Shown here: positions 19,545 through 28,896 of the stretch, in pieces
How positions within the stretch are numbered: the stretch's first letter is position 1
How the letters are laid out: each line of letters opens with the position of its first letter
NCBI GenBank assembly: GCA_024426085.1
Contig: CP087975.1
Span: 62,001-126,000 of the forward strand
DNA length: 64,000 nt
DNA from: Rhizobium sp. RCAM05350
Lineage (GTDB): Bacteria; Pseudomonadota; Alphaproteobacteria; Rhizobiales; Rhizobiaceae
Direction of reading: 5' to 3'
Translations under genes and position numbers: made by a program
Notes under the pieces: generated by a model
What the model saw: only the letters and a program-made list of their open reading frames with translations
The model's database searches: none
Told to the model about the DNA's origin: nothing

Positions 19545-20033
19545 CTACGGCTCGCAGTTCACGATGATGGGCGGATGGAATGTCGTGGCGGGGAATGTGA
19601 AAGGCCGTGTTGCATGGATCGTAATTTGAGCGGAGAGCGCCCTACCGGTGACCTTGCTCATGCCACGCGTTCCGAGCTCGGCAGGGCCGAGCCTGTTCAT
19701 TCGGTTCAAGATACTGACACCTATGGCGGCCTCGGTTCGTTGGTTGGCAAGGGTCCTCGCCTTTAGTTTCGGCCCGATGACGGTCTTGCAGCGACCCATC
19801 CGGGCCTCGATCCGAGAGCGCTGATTGTAGCCACTGGATTTTTGCCAACCCATTCTGCCGTGGGTTGCGATCACGTCGATATGACGGTCCCGCGGGGGCG
19901 GGTTATGCGCCACGTTGACGCTCCGGACGGCGTTCTTCGGCGGCGGGATGATGATCACCACCTGGTCACCAAACCGCGCGGCGTTGTCACGCTGTTTTTG
20001 GCTTAACGGATCTTGGATAATTCGTTGAAACAT
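19545..20033 (-). pseudogene. IS5-family transposase remnant
   Basis: The minus-strand frame reads VVIIIPPPKNAVRS, RDRHIDVIATHGRMGWQKSSGYN and MGRCKTVIGPKLKARTLANQ, then AIGVSILNRMNRLG. This is the C-terminal DDE part (with the catalytic Glu region) of an IS5-family transposase. The N-terminal two thirds and both terminal repeats are absent. It abuts a truncated solute-binding-protein gene at about 20019, so it probably took part in the deletion that removed that gene's 5' part. Confidence 0.7.
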
Positions 20034-20246
20034 TCCTTAAAACACATGCTGACGTCGCCGCCGGTGTCCGCCAACAACTTGAGAAAGATGCCGCAGCGAT
20101 CAGTGGTCTGAGATTGTTGCCGGAGCGCTTTATGGTCATCGAGCAGGCGATGGGTGTCGCCCGCTCACACGGTAGAGCCGCCGAGGTGCATTCGACTGAT
20201 TTTGTTGAACGTGTGAAAGCGGACGGGTTTATTGCCGAAGCATTGG

Positions 20247-21228
20247 CTAGGTGTTTAGTCCCGGCATTTGATGGTGCGGATCAAGTGTAAACATTTCTGG
20301 CTCGCTTGCCCAGATTTTGCAGATGTATTCGTACGGAGTGAGCCCTCGCAGTGTCTTCAGTCGGCGGCCGTAATTGTAGGCGTCGATAAAGTCGTGGAGG
20401 TGCGCGGTTAGCTGGGCATGGCTGTCGTAATGGTAACGTTTGACAGTCGCTTCCTTGATCGTTCGGTTCATCCGCCTCGACCTGGCCGTTGGTCCAGGGA
20501 TGTTTGATTTTGGTGAGCCTGTGCTCGATTCCGTTCTCACGACAACGCATATCGAACATGTGCGTCATGTAGGTGGCCGTGGGGCCATCGGCATAACGCG
20601 GTGGGAAGGTGAACTGGATGCCATTATCCGTCAGGACGGTATGGATTTTGTAGGGCACGGCCCGCGATCAGCGGACCAGAAAGGCGGACGCTGATGTCCT
20701 GCCTGTTTTGGTGACCAATTGGACGAAGGCGAACTTGCTGGTCCGGTCGATTGCCACATAAAGATAGAGTTTGCCTTCCGCTGTACGCACTTCAGCAATA
20801 TCGATGTGGAAGTAACCGATCGGGTAGGTCTTGAACTTCCTTTTGGGTTCCTTGTCGCCCGTCACTTCTGGCAATCGGCTGATCTCATGCCGTTGTAGGC
20901 AGCGATGCAGGGACGAGCGCGTCAGATGCGGGATCGTCGCCTGCAGAGCATAGAGGCAGTCATCGAGCGGCAATAGGGTGTGTCTGCGGAAGGCAATGAT
21001 AATCGCCTCTTCTTCGATTGAAAGCGTCGTCGAGCGCACGTCTTTCGGACCGGTTGGTAGGTCCCTCACCGCTGTGCGTCGCTTCCACTTCGCTACAGTC
21101 TTCTGGTTGATCCCATAGCGCTTCGCCAGAACCCTCAAGCTCTCTTGACTATGTTGTATCGCTCGACGGACTGCCTCTGTCGTGCGGGCGCTCCCGTGTA
21201 AAATCTGACCCATAGCGCATCCCTCCAT
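20247..21228 (-). pseudogene. IS481-family transposase, copy 1 (frameshifted)
   Basis: DDE transposase of about 325 residues. An N-terminal helix-turn-helix (VLAKRYGINQKTVAKWKRRT) precedes the rve-type core: YPIGYFHIDIAEVRT (first Asp), VLTDNGIQF (second Asp), and MNRTIKEATVKRYHY following the Glu region. It is interrupted by an extra G in GAGGCGG near 20475, which is shared with copy 2, and by an extra C near 20663 that copy 2 lacks. The stop codon TAG is supplied by the duplicated target CTAG, outside the element itself, as expected for insertion into NCTAGN. Confidence 0.88.
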
Positions 21229-21269
21229 TTCTGGTCGAATAATGCACCATCAAATGCCGGGACTAAACA
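20252..21269 (-). mobile_element. IS481-family insertion sequence, copy 1
   Basis: The 1,018-base element is bounded by 26-base inverted repeats starting TGTTTAGTCCCGGCATTTGA and flanked by the 6-base duplication GCTAGG (20246-20251 and 21270-21275). The TGT...ACA ends and the NCTAGN target fit the IS481 family, whose Bordetella member is known to use NCTAGN. A near-identical second copy lies at 57804-58820. Copy 1 sits inside a solute-binding-protein gene fragment. Confidence 0.92.
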
Positions 21270-21334
21270 GCTAGGCACAGGGTTGTCGGTGCCAGAGTCG
21301 CCGCACCACGCGCTGCTGCTTAGCCGATACGCCT

Positions 21335-21496
21335 CTGGCGAACTGGGCACGTGAATCGTTGTCGAAGAAGCCTTTCAAACTTGTCGCGGTAGCACTCGCT
21401 AACAAGATTGCCCGCATTGCATGGGCGATCATGGCGAGGAATACACAATTCCTGACGGACTTCGCACCTGGCCATCGGGCTCCAGTTTCAGCGTAA
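21335..21496 (+). pseudogene. IS110-family transposase C-terminal remnant
   Basis: The plus strand encodes LANWARESLSKKPFKLVAVALANKIARIAWAIMARN up to a TAA at 21494-21496. This is the end of the transposase-20 domain of IS110-family elements. Only about 50 codons remain and no terminal structure is seen. It begins 12 bases after the solute-binding-protein tail. (Read as two pieces: LANWARESLSKKPFKLVAVA and LANKIARIAWAIMARN.). Confidence 0.65.
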
Positions 21497-21891
21497 GCAT
21501 ATAGAGGGAAACAAGCTTTGCCTTTCAGGGCACCACAGTTGGCGGAGTGACGATGGTATGATGTGACAGCATGGCGGAATGGACTGTAAGAACCGAAGAA
21601 CCCGCGGAGTTGTCTTGCGCGACAAAAGCGCGTCAATGTGATAGGGATCGGCTCAAGCGGACAACATCAGGGCCCGCGGTCTACGGATCGACAGGGATCG
21701 AGGGAGCGATCTCGCAAGAAACCGCGCGCTAGTGCTGGATGCCTTTTGCCTGACCCAGGCGATTGGCAACTCTTAACGAAATGACGCAGAAACGGCGCAT
21801 GCTTTTTTCAGTGATCTAACCGTCCGGTATTCATCCCAAGCGGTTGCTTCGGGCATTCTTGATGAGTTTTGTTTCCCGACCAGAACGAAGC
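21497..21891. other. No gene recognised
   Basis: About 395 bases between the IS110 remnant and the AraC-type regulator. Open frames are short and unlike any family I know. No clear terminator or repeat is seen. Confidence 0.5.
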
Positions 21892-22637
21892 TCAACTTCT
21901 CGACACTAAGTCTCGTGGTGTGAAACCGAGTTCTCGACGCATCCAAAGCGCCAGGTGCGACTGATGCGCAAAACCGCAATTCAAAGCAATCTCGCTCGCT
22001 GGAAGCGATCTTTCGAGCAGCATGAGCCAGGAGCGCTCGACCCGGCGGCGTATGACATATCGGTGAAGCGTGGTGCCCGTAGCAACTTTGAACCAGCGAC
22101 GAAGATGCGAGCTGCTGGAACCAGCTTCCCGAGACAGAGCCTCAATCGTTAGAGGTTGATCCAGCCGCGCCTCGATAAAATCGAATAGCCGTTGCAACTG
22201 AGATGGAGATAGCCCGCGACGTGCGGCTGCATCCATTTTGGACGTACCGACCAAGCGGACAGCGATTGCCCTGCCGATGCTCTGAGCATACAGGGGATCA
22301 TCCGCCTCGCCAGCGCAGCAGCCGGCTTCCAACGCCTTTGCAAGGTGCACGATGCGTTCATCTTGCACCATATGCCTTGCTTCCAGCAATGGCCCGCGGC
22401 CACCTTTACCCAGCTCTCCGGCCACGCGCGAACCAGGCCGGGAGAGACCCGGATTTCCAGAGCTTCACAAGCGGCAGCGGCGTCGTAGCCGCCTTCTTCG
22501 CCAGCCGGAACAATGTCGATATCGCCACGGCGGCGCAGATGGCGCGTACCCGCGTTCCGGCATATGGACCAGGTCGCAGCACTGGCATGCACAATGATCC
22601 GATGCTCCGGGATCGGCGGCAACACGATAGGACCCAT
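21892..22637 (-). CDS. AraC-family transcription regulator (one frameshift)
   Basis: Regulator of about 248 residues. The N-terminal part, from the ATG at 22637, reads MGPIVLPPIPEHRIIVHASA and is a cupin-like sensing region. After a frameshift near 22425 it continues to the two helix-turn-helix motifs: PLTIEALSREAGSSSSHLRR and ASEIALNCGFAHQSHLALWM, ending RRELGFTPRDL, the usual AraC C-terminus. It diverges from the NAD-dependent epimerase-like gene at 22810 with a 172-base gap and is its likely regulator. Both halves are conserved, so the frameshift may be an error. Confidence 0.8.
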
Positions 22638-22809
22638 GGCATTGTGCCTCCGATCCACACGAACAGTGTCCGACAGGGAGGGACGCGGTGCAATATCAAC
22701 CATCTGGCGCCCCGGGAATGTGGCAGAACATGTGCAAAGATCGGCATTTCGTGCGCGATTTTCAACGACAGAAGCTTCAATGTTTCCACGTTTTCGAAAC
22801 CGATGGAGA

Positions 22810-23718
22810 ATGGATTTGTTTATCGTGGTTGGAGCTGGCCCCGTGGGGCAGGAAACAGCGCTCTTTTGGCAGCCGATGGACACGACGTAAAGCTTGTGAG
22901 CAGGAGCGGCACCAAAGTCGGCGCAGAGGGAATCACTCCTCTGGCGGTCGACGCGCGAAATGGAAGTGAACTTGCGGAAATATGTGTAGGCGCTGAGGCT
23001 GTCTTCATGTGCGCGATGGCACCCTACCACCGATGGCCGACTGATTTCCCGCCAATCATGAAAGGCGTCATCGCGGCGGCGGAAGCGGCAGGTGCCCCAC
23101 TTGTCATGCTCGGAAATATCTATGGGTACGGTGAGGGAGCTCCCTCAGTCCTGGACCCGGCGTTGCCGTTGGCTCCCACCACAATTAAAGGCCGCGTACG
23201 GACCGAGATGTGGGGGCAAGCATTGCATTCTAAAGTCCCAACTCTCGAGGTCCGTGCCAGCGATTACCTTGGCGAAGGCGCTGCTTCACTCTTCACGTTG
23301 ATGACGCTGCCGCCACTACTCGAAGGAAGAGCCACTGTCGCCGTCGGAGATCTCGATGCGTCCCGCCCATGGACCTTCACCAAAGATGTGGCACGAACCC
23401 TAGTCGCGGCATCACGTTATGAAGGCGAGTGGGGGCGTGCGTTCCACGTACCATCGGAACATGCGACAACACGCGCTTACATCTCGTTTTGCCGAAGCAA
23501 TCGGTGTGGTGGATTTCACCCTGGGTTCGCTAGGTTCCGACGAACTGAATGCACTGGCTCGCGAAGACGAGCTGATGCGCGAAGTCGCTGAGATGGGCTA
23601 TCTCTTTCAACGGCCGTTAACACTCGATGCGTCCGAGACCGAAGACCTGCTCGGTATTTCGTCAAGCAGCCTCACGACAATGATCGACGACACCTTGCTC
23701 AAGCGGCTGAGGGTTTGA
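22810..23718 (+). CDS. NAD(P)-dependent epimerase/dehydratase-like protein (frameshifted)
   Basis: Rossmann-fold protein of about 300 residues. From the ATG at 22810 it reads MDLFIVVGAGPVGQETALF, with the dinucleotide-binding GxGxxG. A frameshift near 22865 leads to LLAADGHDVKLVSRSGTKVG, then VIAAAEAAGAPLVMLGNIYG with the catalytic Tyr region and SRPWTFTKDVARTLVAA. A second shift near 23465 reaches the C-terminus RPLTLDASETEDLLGISSSS. The family includes NmrA-like and sugar-epimerase relatives; substrate unknown. It is divergent from the AraC-type regulator at 21892. Confidence 0.75.
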
Positions 23719-23764
23719 AATAGCCAGAGCCGAAACGTAACGAAGGCCGGTGGCCGCTCTAAAC

Positions 23765-24112
23765 TTAACCTCCCGTGACTACGTGCGATTGTGTCTTCTT
23801 GGCGGTCGCTTTGATGATGTCGAGCGGAACCACCTGCGGCGCGGTGGGCATTTTCGCCGCAACGGCCCCAGGCAGGGCAATGCCGGTAACGGCCGGGCGG
23901 ACATAACCTTCGGCGAAGATCTTTGGCCTTCATCGCTCATGATGAAGTTCAGCCACAGCTTGCCGGCATTCGGGTTAGGGCCGTTCTTGACGAGCGAAAT
24001 CGCGTAGGGTGCAGCGGCGGAGGCTTCCTTCGGGATAACGACTGCCACGCTGCCGCTCATTCCGTCGACAAATTTCGCCTTCAGACCATCATTCTCATAG
24101 CAAGGGCCTTAC
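23765..24112 (-). pseudogene. Extracellular solute-binding protein (family 1), C-terminal remnant
   Basis: The minus strand reads YENDGLKAKFVDGMSGSVAV, VIPKEASAAAPYAISLVKNG and KLWLNFIMSDEGQ, then after a frameshift near 23920 IFAEGYVRPAVTGIALPGAV and a Lys-rich tail ending at the TAA at 23765-23767. This is the C-terminal lobe of a Fe3+- or polyamine-type periplasmic binding protein. A stop lies just before 24112 and no N-terminal lobe or signal peptide is found, so the gene is truncated. Confidence 0.65.
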
Positions 24113-24208
24113 TTCCGCATCCTCGCTGGGGCAACGAAGGCGTTTTACCATGATGGTCGGGTTCGATTCCTATCAAGGCGGCCAGCCTTTAAGCCCCAGC
24201 TCAGCAAT

Positions 24209-24610
24209 TCATTTTGCGCCCAAACTGAGAAGATAGGCGCAAAGCATTTCAGCCATTGCATCGGAGTATACGTCGATCTCATCCCTTGTCCGGGGAATTT
24301 CGGAGAATTGTTTTCCCACCGTCGTCATTGTTGTCATGATCAAATCTCCTATAACTGCACGGGCAGAAACAGGTGTGTCAGGAAGCACCTGCTCCATAAA
24401 ACCCTCGATGACAGGGTCGCCGGCTTCGCGCGCCTCCCGAGCTTCGGGAGCGTCTCGATATAACGGAGCAGCGTCGTCGAGCGCGACGCGGACCGCAGCC
24501 TCCTTGCACTCGGATCGGATAAAGACGTGAACCAGCGCCCGAAGACGTTCTAGAGGTGGCTTTGCACGGTCGCTCAAGATTTCAATCAGGAGGTCGGTCT
24601 CCTTTCCCAT
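24209..24610 (-). pseudogene. TetR-family regulator lacking its DNA-binding domain
   Basis: From the Met at 24610 the protein reads KETDLLIEILSDRAKPPLER, FIRSECKEAAVRVALDDAAP and GFMEQVLPDTPVSARAVIGD, ending in MAEMLCAYLLSLGAK. This is the helical ligand-binding half of a TetR regulator. The N-terminal helix-turn-helix is absent upstream, where the flavin monooxygenase gene ends at 24690. The remnant could not bind DNA by itself. Confidence 0.6.
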
Positions 24611-24689
24611 TGCAGTCCTTCCAGATCGACGATGATGGGCAGCTTTGGGCCAAACGACGCGCACCACCACTGTAGAGATTTTGCCTCAT

Positions 24690-25697
24690 TCATCTTGTGC
24701 TGCTCCGCCGCTCGATATCAGCGGTTACCGCAACCGCCTCCCTGCCGATCTCCCTGAGCAGGCCGGTGATCGGATTGTGGAAACCGACGAGATAGAGGCC
24801 GAGTTTGGAGGCCCGGCGAGTGACGCCGCTCTTGCCGGGCCGCAATTCCGCCGGCAGGAATTTCTCGAAACCCGGCCGGTAGCCGGTGGCGAGGATGACG
24901 CCGGGCTCGGTGAAGCGCTCAGTGTCAGGCGCCGCCTTGATGCCGCCGGACTTGATCGCCCTCACCGTGCCGACATCGATGACCGGGATGCGCCCGGCCT
25001 CGACCTGCTCGAGGATTCCCTGCTTCGGCCTGACGATGCCGTATTTTTCGAGCTTGCCCAGCGCGAGGTCGAGAACGATCGGGAACAGCCTGTCGTTCAC
25101 CGCCTGCGGCATCGACCGGCTGGCGATGGCGATCATCTGGATCGGCACACCGAACAGCTGGCGCGGCACGATGTGGACGCCCTTGCGCACCGACAGCGTC
25201 GGGCGGGCGCCGCACTCGGAAAGGTCGAGCGCGATCTCGGCGCCGGTATTGCCCATGCCGACCACCAGCACCGACTGACCGACGAAGGGCGCTGCCTCGG
25301 TATAGTCGGCGCTGTGCAGCCGCATGCCCTTGAAAGCCTCGATCTCGGGCAGGCTGGGAACGACGGGCTCGGCATTGCTGCCGCTGGCGATGACGACATG
25401 GCGCGCGGAAGGCGTGTCCATTCCGGTCTCGACCAGGTAGCCGCCGTCCTCGCGGCGGATGGAGTTGACCGTCTCTCCGAAGCGCGGCCGGAGCTCGAAA
25501 CGCTCGGCATAGGCGTCGAGATAGGCGACCACCTTCTCGCGCGGCACGTAGCGCGGATAGCCCCTCGGGAAAGGCACATGGGGCAGCGAGGAGAACGACT
25601 TCACCGTATGCAGGTGCAGCCGCCGGTAGTGGCGCCGCCAGGCACCGACGGCGAGGCCAGCCGGCCTGGCGCCGACAATGACGACATTGATATTCAA
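24690..25697 (-). CDS. Flavin-containing monooxygenase-like oxidoreductase with internal deletion
   Basis: FAD/NADPH oxidoreductase of the YczJ/CzcO flavin-monooxygenase type, about 335 residues. The FAD site opens NVVIVGARPAGLAVGA but then jumps directly to WRRHYRRLHLHTVK. Relatives have about 30 residues between these, so an in-frame deletion near 25640 seems to have removed the first beta-alpha-beta unit. The NADPH site VLVVGMGNTGAEIALDLSEC and the end motif GVILATGYRP are intact. A TTG start at 25697 is suggested by GGGAGG about nine bases upstream. Damage to the FAD site makes activity doubtful. It lies between IS remnants. Confidence 0.75.
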   Translation of the reverse strand: MNINVVIVGARPAGLAVGAWRRHYRRLHLHTVKSFSSLPHVPFPRGYPRYVPREKVVAYLDAYAERFELRPRFGETVNSIRREDGGYLVETGMDTPSARHVVIASGSNAEPVVPSLPEIEAFKGMRLHSADYTEAAPFVGQSVLVVGMGNTGAEIALDLSECGARPTLSVRKGVHIVPRQLFGVPIQMIAIASRSMPQAVNDRLFPIVLDLALGKLEKYGIVRPKQGILEQVEAGRIPVIDVGTVRAIKSGGIKAAPDTERFTEPGVILATGYRPGFEKFLPAELRPGKSGVTRRASKLGLYLVGFHNPITGLLREIGREAVAVTADIERRSSTR

Positions 25698-25716
25698 GTG
25701 ATGGTTCCTCCCGGAT

Positions 25717-26216
25717 TGGTCTGCCCCCTGGAAAGTGATCCTTTTTGAAGTATGGCTTATGAGCCGAAGAAGGACATTGAAATGGCAGCGAAAAGACACA
25801 AGGCAGAAGAGATCGTCACGAAGCTTCGTCAGGTTGACGTGCTGAATGCGCAGGGCAAATCGATGGCGGAGGCGATCCGGTCGATAGGTGTGACGGAAGT
25901 AACCTATTACCGTTGGCGAGCCGAATATGGCGGTCTGCAGGGTGACCAGGTGAAGCGCCTGAAAGAGCTGGGGACCGAGAATGCCCGGCTCCGGCGGGCA
26001 GTTTCCGATCTGACCTTGAACAAGATGATCCTTGCGGAGGCTGCCAGGGGAAATTTCTAAGCCCCGCCCGCCGCCGTGCCTGTGTGGACCATGTCACGAG
26101 GAGCTGGGCGTGTCCGAACGACGGGCATGCCGGGTTCTCGGCCAGCATCGTTCCACGCAGCGCAAAATCGCAAAGACACCGGATGACGAGGCGGCATTGA
26201 CCGCCGACATCATGTG
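25717..26216 (+). mobile_element. IS3-family element, left part
   Basis: The element appears to start at the repeat-like TGGTCTGCCCCCTGGAAAGT (25717). It contains orfA and the beginning of orfB (SERRACRVLGQHRSTQRKIA), which stops abruptly near 26216, where the IS30 element begins. The right half is gone. Confidence 0.7.
25782..26060 (+). CDS. IS3-family OrfA (helix-turn-helix protein)
   Basis: 92-residue OrfA of an IS407-group IS3 element: MAAKRHKAEEIVTKLRQVDV, MAEAIRSIGVTEVTYYRWR (helix-turn-helix) and a leucine-zipper stretch LKELGTENARLRRAVSDL. The ATG at 25782 has AAGGA seven bases upstream. OrfB would follow by -1 frameshifting near the end of this gene. Its beginning is visible but the catalytic domain is lost, so the element cannot move by itself. 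Confidence 0.85.
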   Translation: MAAKRHKAEEIVTKLRQVDVLNAQGKSMAEAIRSIGVTEVTYYRWRAEYGGLQGDQVKRLKELGTENARLRRAVSDLTLNKMILAEAARGNF

Positions 26217-26226
26217 AGTTCATGGC

Positions 26227-27304
26227 GAACCGCGACTTGCGGGCTGATGGAGGCTAGCCGGTACGCCTGATTTGCGTGAGGAGTTTCTGGCGGAAGACTT
26301 CTGCGGTGTTTTGTAGCCGAGGCATTTGCGTGGCGTTGCGTTCAGGTGATTGCAGATCTCGGTGAGATCGCGGTCGCGGGTTGACCTCTCTCGAAAGCCA
26401 TTTCCTGGCCCGTCCGTTGGTGTTTTCGACGGTACCTTTCTGCCAGGGCGATTGCGGATCGCAGAACCATGTCTGTGTTCCGATGCTTGCCTGCAGGTAG
26501 GGCCAGTCGGTGAATTCCGTGCCTCGGTCGAAGGTGATCGAACGACGAGCGAGGTGGGGCAGGGATTGCAGCACCTGGATCAGGCCGTCCATCACCGGTC
26601 TGGATTGTCGGTCGTTGTTGCGCAGGAAGACGGCAAATCGGCTGACCCGTTCGACCAGCGACGTCACATTGGCCTTTCCGAACTTCTTGCGGAACTGGAT
26701 GAGGTCGCATTCCCAGTGCCCGAACTGTTTGCGCTCGGCAACGACGTCGGGCCGGTAGAGAATGGTGACGTCCGGGCTGAAACGCCTGCCATGCCGGCGC
26801 CTGGCATGCCGTGGCCGGCGTCTGGCACGATGCTCCGGCAGATGTCGCCACAGCTTGATCGCATGGCCGTCCGAGGAATAGGCGAACTTGTAGATCGTCT
26901 CATGGCTGACAGAGATCGGATGCCGCTCCAGTCGCATCCGGCCGGCAATCTGCTGCGGCGACCAGCCATGCAGGATGTGGTCGATAACCGACTGACGCAG
27001 ATGCGAGAACCGCGCAAGCTTACGCAGCTTGGCACGTCGCTCACGTGCCATCGCATTCGCCGTCACGCAGTAGTAGCCGTTGAGGTCCGGCATCTGCTGA
27101 TCCTCGAACCTATTGCGTCTGAGCGCGCGGAAAATCGTCGAGCGATGCCGTCCGAGTTTCTCGGCAATCACCTCGACACCGATGCCGGCCATTCGCCAAC
27201 GAGCGATCTTGCGGCGTTCATCCATATCGATCTGGGAGTAGGTGCGCTTCATGGCCGTTCCTTGCAACTGATAAGCCATTGTTATCTATTGCATGTCGCA
27301 CTTC
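26227..27304 (-). mobile_element. IS30-family insertion sequence (ends approximate)
   Basis: Imperfect inverted ends GAACCGCGACTTGC (26227-26240) and, on the other strand, GAAGTGCGACATGC (27304-27291) match at 11 of 14 positions and enclose one IS30 transposase. The length of about 1,078 bases fits the family. A target duplication could not be identified with confidence. The element truncates an IS3 orfB on its left. Confidence 0.6.
26254..27252 (-). CDS. IS30-family transposase
   Basis: 332-residue DDE transposase starting at 27252 (MKRTYSQIDMDERRKIARWR). The N-terminal helix-turn-helix reads GIGVEVIAEKLGRHRSTIFR. The catalytic core has FGHWECDLIQF, ITFDRGTEFTDWPYL and SPWQKGTVENTNGRARKWL, giving the D-D-E triad. 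Between about residues 285 and 315 the sequence departs from the family (REVNPRPRSHRDLQSPERNA) and then returns (AEVFRQKLL). This looks like two compensating indels, which again may be sequence errors. Otherwise it is full length. Confidence 0.88.
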   Translation of the reverse strand: MKRTYSQIDMDERRKIARWRMAGIGVEVIAEKLGRHRSTIFRALRRNRFEDQQMPDLNGYYCVTANAMARERRAKLRKLARFSHLRQSVIDHILHGWSPQQIAGRMRLERHPISVSHETIYKFAYSSDGHAIKLWRHLPEHRARRRPRHARRRHGRRFSPDVTILYRPDVVAERKQFGHWECDLIQFRKKFGKANVTSLVERVSRFAVFLRNNDRQSRPVMDGLIQVLQSLPHLARRSITFDRGTEFTDWPYLQASIGTQTWFCDPQSPWQKGTVENTNGRARKWLSREVNPRPRSHRDLQSPERNATQMPRLQNTAEVFRQKLLTQIRRTG

Positions 27305-27358
27305 ATCCTTGAACCAACCAATCAGAGGTTGCTGATTGCGTAATATACCTTATGGAAC

Positions 27359-27685
27359 TTATCCGCGTTTTACATCGAGATGCAGATAAGGATCGACGAT
27401 GTCCCGCGGCCGCGGCTCTTTCGGCAGTCCGCGTGGATCAGGTCGCGGCGTTCCATGATGAAACTCGCCCCCGCGTCCGTGCGGTAGCGGAAAGGCGGCA
27501 TCGCGGTCACTGACACTTCCAAGATATGGGGAAGGATCGGTCAGCCGCTGGGCGACGAGGTGCACCACGTCCCCTTCCCGCTGGGTACGGCCGTAGACGC
27601 CGAGCACGCCGGCGGCAAGTAGGATGGGTCTATATTTCTCAAAGGTTTTGACCCAGACGACAAGATTGGAACATTCGCAGGTCAC
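27359..27685 (-). pseudogene. dnaE2: C-terminal remnant of error-prone DNA polymerase DnaE2 (ImuC)
   Basis: The minus strand reads NLVVWVKTFEKYRPILLAAG, then VYGRTQREGDVVHLVAQRLT and, near the end, FPLPHGRGGEFHHGTP, RPRDIVDPYLHLDVK. These match the conserved tail of the DnaE2 alpha-type polymerase of rhizobial imuA-imuB-dnaE2 mutagenesis cassettes. Only about 105 of more than 1,000 residues are present, and neither imuA nor imuB is near, so the piece arrived by rearrangement. Confidence 0.75.
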
Positions 27686-27735
27686 TAATATAGCCTCGAA
27701 AGGCGGCGATCGCCCCCCGGAAAAATCTTCCCGGC

Positions 27736-28591
27736 TTATCCCAGTGCTTGGCTTGCCAGCGCGAAGATCCTTGGACGATCATTGCAATCCTCGGCTTGAA
27801 CCTGCAGTTCACCCAGCCTCATCGTTGTGACGGTATCGAAGACAGAAAGGCCCGCCCGGCCAACGAAATTGGAGAAGGGACCCTCGTTCTGGCTGGTATC
27901 AAGACGAAGAAAGCGGCCAGCATGTTCAGCGACCTGAGGTCGAATAACCGCAATCGCATCATGGTCGCTTCCGGCAACCACCGGGCCAATCAAATGGCCA
28001 CGACCGAAGGGTCTACACAGAGAAAATGCCTCGATCTGGTCATTGCGAAAGAGGCCCAAACCCTTGGAATGGGACAGCAACTCTGAGAGAAGCGGTGTTC
28101 GATCCACGCCATAGGCCCCCCGATCGAGCCTACCCAGAGATGGAAGATCGTCGTGGCAAATTTCCCTCAGAATTATATCGCCTGGCGCAACCGCTGGCGT
28201 GTCAAGCGCGACAGCTTCCCCTTGGCACTGATAGACGGTTTTTTCCGCAACGAACCCAAGGGAACGATATAATCGCCGCGCTGCCCGGGTCAGCGTTAAG
28301 ACGCAAGTTGCACCCGTCCAGATGTGTAAAGGCGTGACGCATTAGCCATTGCCCGGTTCCATTGGCCTGCAGGCGTGGGGAGGTAATCACCATCCCTATG
28401 GTGGCAAACTTGTTCCCGTGGGGGAACCACATGGCAGAACCCAGCACGCGGCCGATGTTGTCCATGGCGACGAGACCTTTTCCGACATGGCGCAAGAATT
28501 GCCAATCCTCTGCCCGGTGAGGCCAACCCACCCCGATGGACAAGGCATGCAGTTGATCGACCTCTGCCTCAGTAATATCGGCGATCGTCAT
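27736..28591 (-). CDS. Two-domain GNAT-family acetyltransferase, paralogue 1 (frameshifted)
   Basis: Tandem GNAT protein of about 285 residues. The first domain (from the Met at 28591) has IGVGWPHRAEDWQFLRHVG and ATIGMVITSPRLQANGTGQW, the acetyl-CoA-binding loop. The second has GAYGVDRTPLLSELL, CRPFGRGHLIGPVVAGSD and the C-terminus FALASQALG. One frameshift near 28250 lies between the domains; the start could be further upstream. The shared motifs WPHRxEDWQ, FGRGxxIGPVVA and ALAxQAxG show it is a paralogue of the intact gene at 37966. The two copies, in opposite directions, bracket the ArgE-to-HAD catabolic block. Substrate unknown. Confidence 0.75.
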
Positions 28592-28896
28592 CTGTATAGA
28601 ATCGATCACCAGAGATCTGGATGTCACTTTTGGCACCCTTAAACTTGTTGTTTGCTCTGCACCGTGGGAAACCCGCATCCTGCGATGTGACTATCATCGG
28701 GAATGGAATGTAAAGCGAAACGGCCAATACAAATTGCTTCAGATTGCCTGCCCTTCGGAACAATACACTAAAAATGGGGCACTTTCGGCACGCAATCCGG
28801 CAACAGGCCATTAGGCTTTGGATCCAACTCCACCTGCCACTTCCTGGCAGGAGGCATACCAATGCTCAGAGAAGCCCTCAAGTTCAGGTTCACATA
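28592..28896. other. Divergent intergenic region
   Basis: About 305 bases between GNAT paralogue 1 (minus) and the ArgE-like gene (plus). It is comparatively AT-rich in the middle (28690-28780) and probably holds both promoters. I see no clear operator, and no separate gene. Confidence 0.4.

Larger units (their letters stand above)
20019..21323 (+). pseudogene. Amino-acid-type ABC solute-binding protein, C-terminal part, split by IS481
   Basis: The left part (20019-20251) reads FVETFLKTHADVAAGVRQQL, GLRLLPERFMVIEQAMGVA and FVERVKADGFIAEALAR, the C-terminus of a family 3 periplasmic binding protein. The IS481 element at 20252-21269 interrupts it. Joining across one copy of the duplicated GCTAGG restores the frame and gives the natural tail ALARHRVVGARVAAPRAAA with a TAG at 21321-21323. 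The N-terminal two thirds are missing at the IS5 junction, so the gene was already truncated. It has no transport partners nearby. Confidence 0.75.

Noticed and set aside
20400..20700. Possible programmed frameshift in the IS481 transposase (shared GAGGCGG)
   Set aside because: No slippery heptamer or stimulatory hairpin is apparent, and IS481 elements normally use a single frame; a shared mutation or systematic error is simpler.
24145..24185. tRNA-like T-arm and CCA-like end (GGTCGGGTTCGATTCC)
   Set aside because: I could not pair the T-stem, and no anticodon arm or acceptor partner is visible upstream; chance or a very degraded tRNA end.
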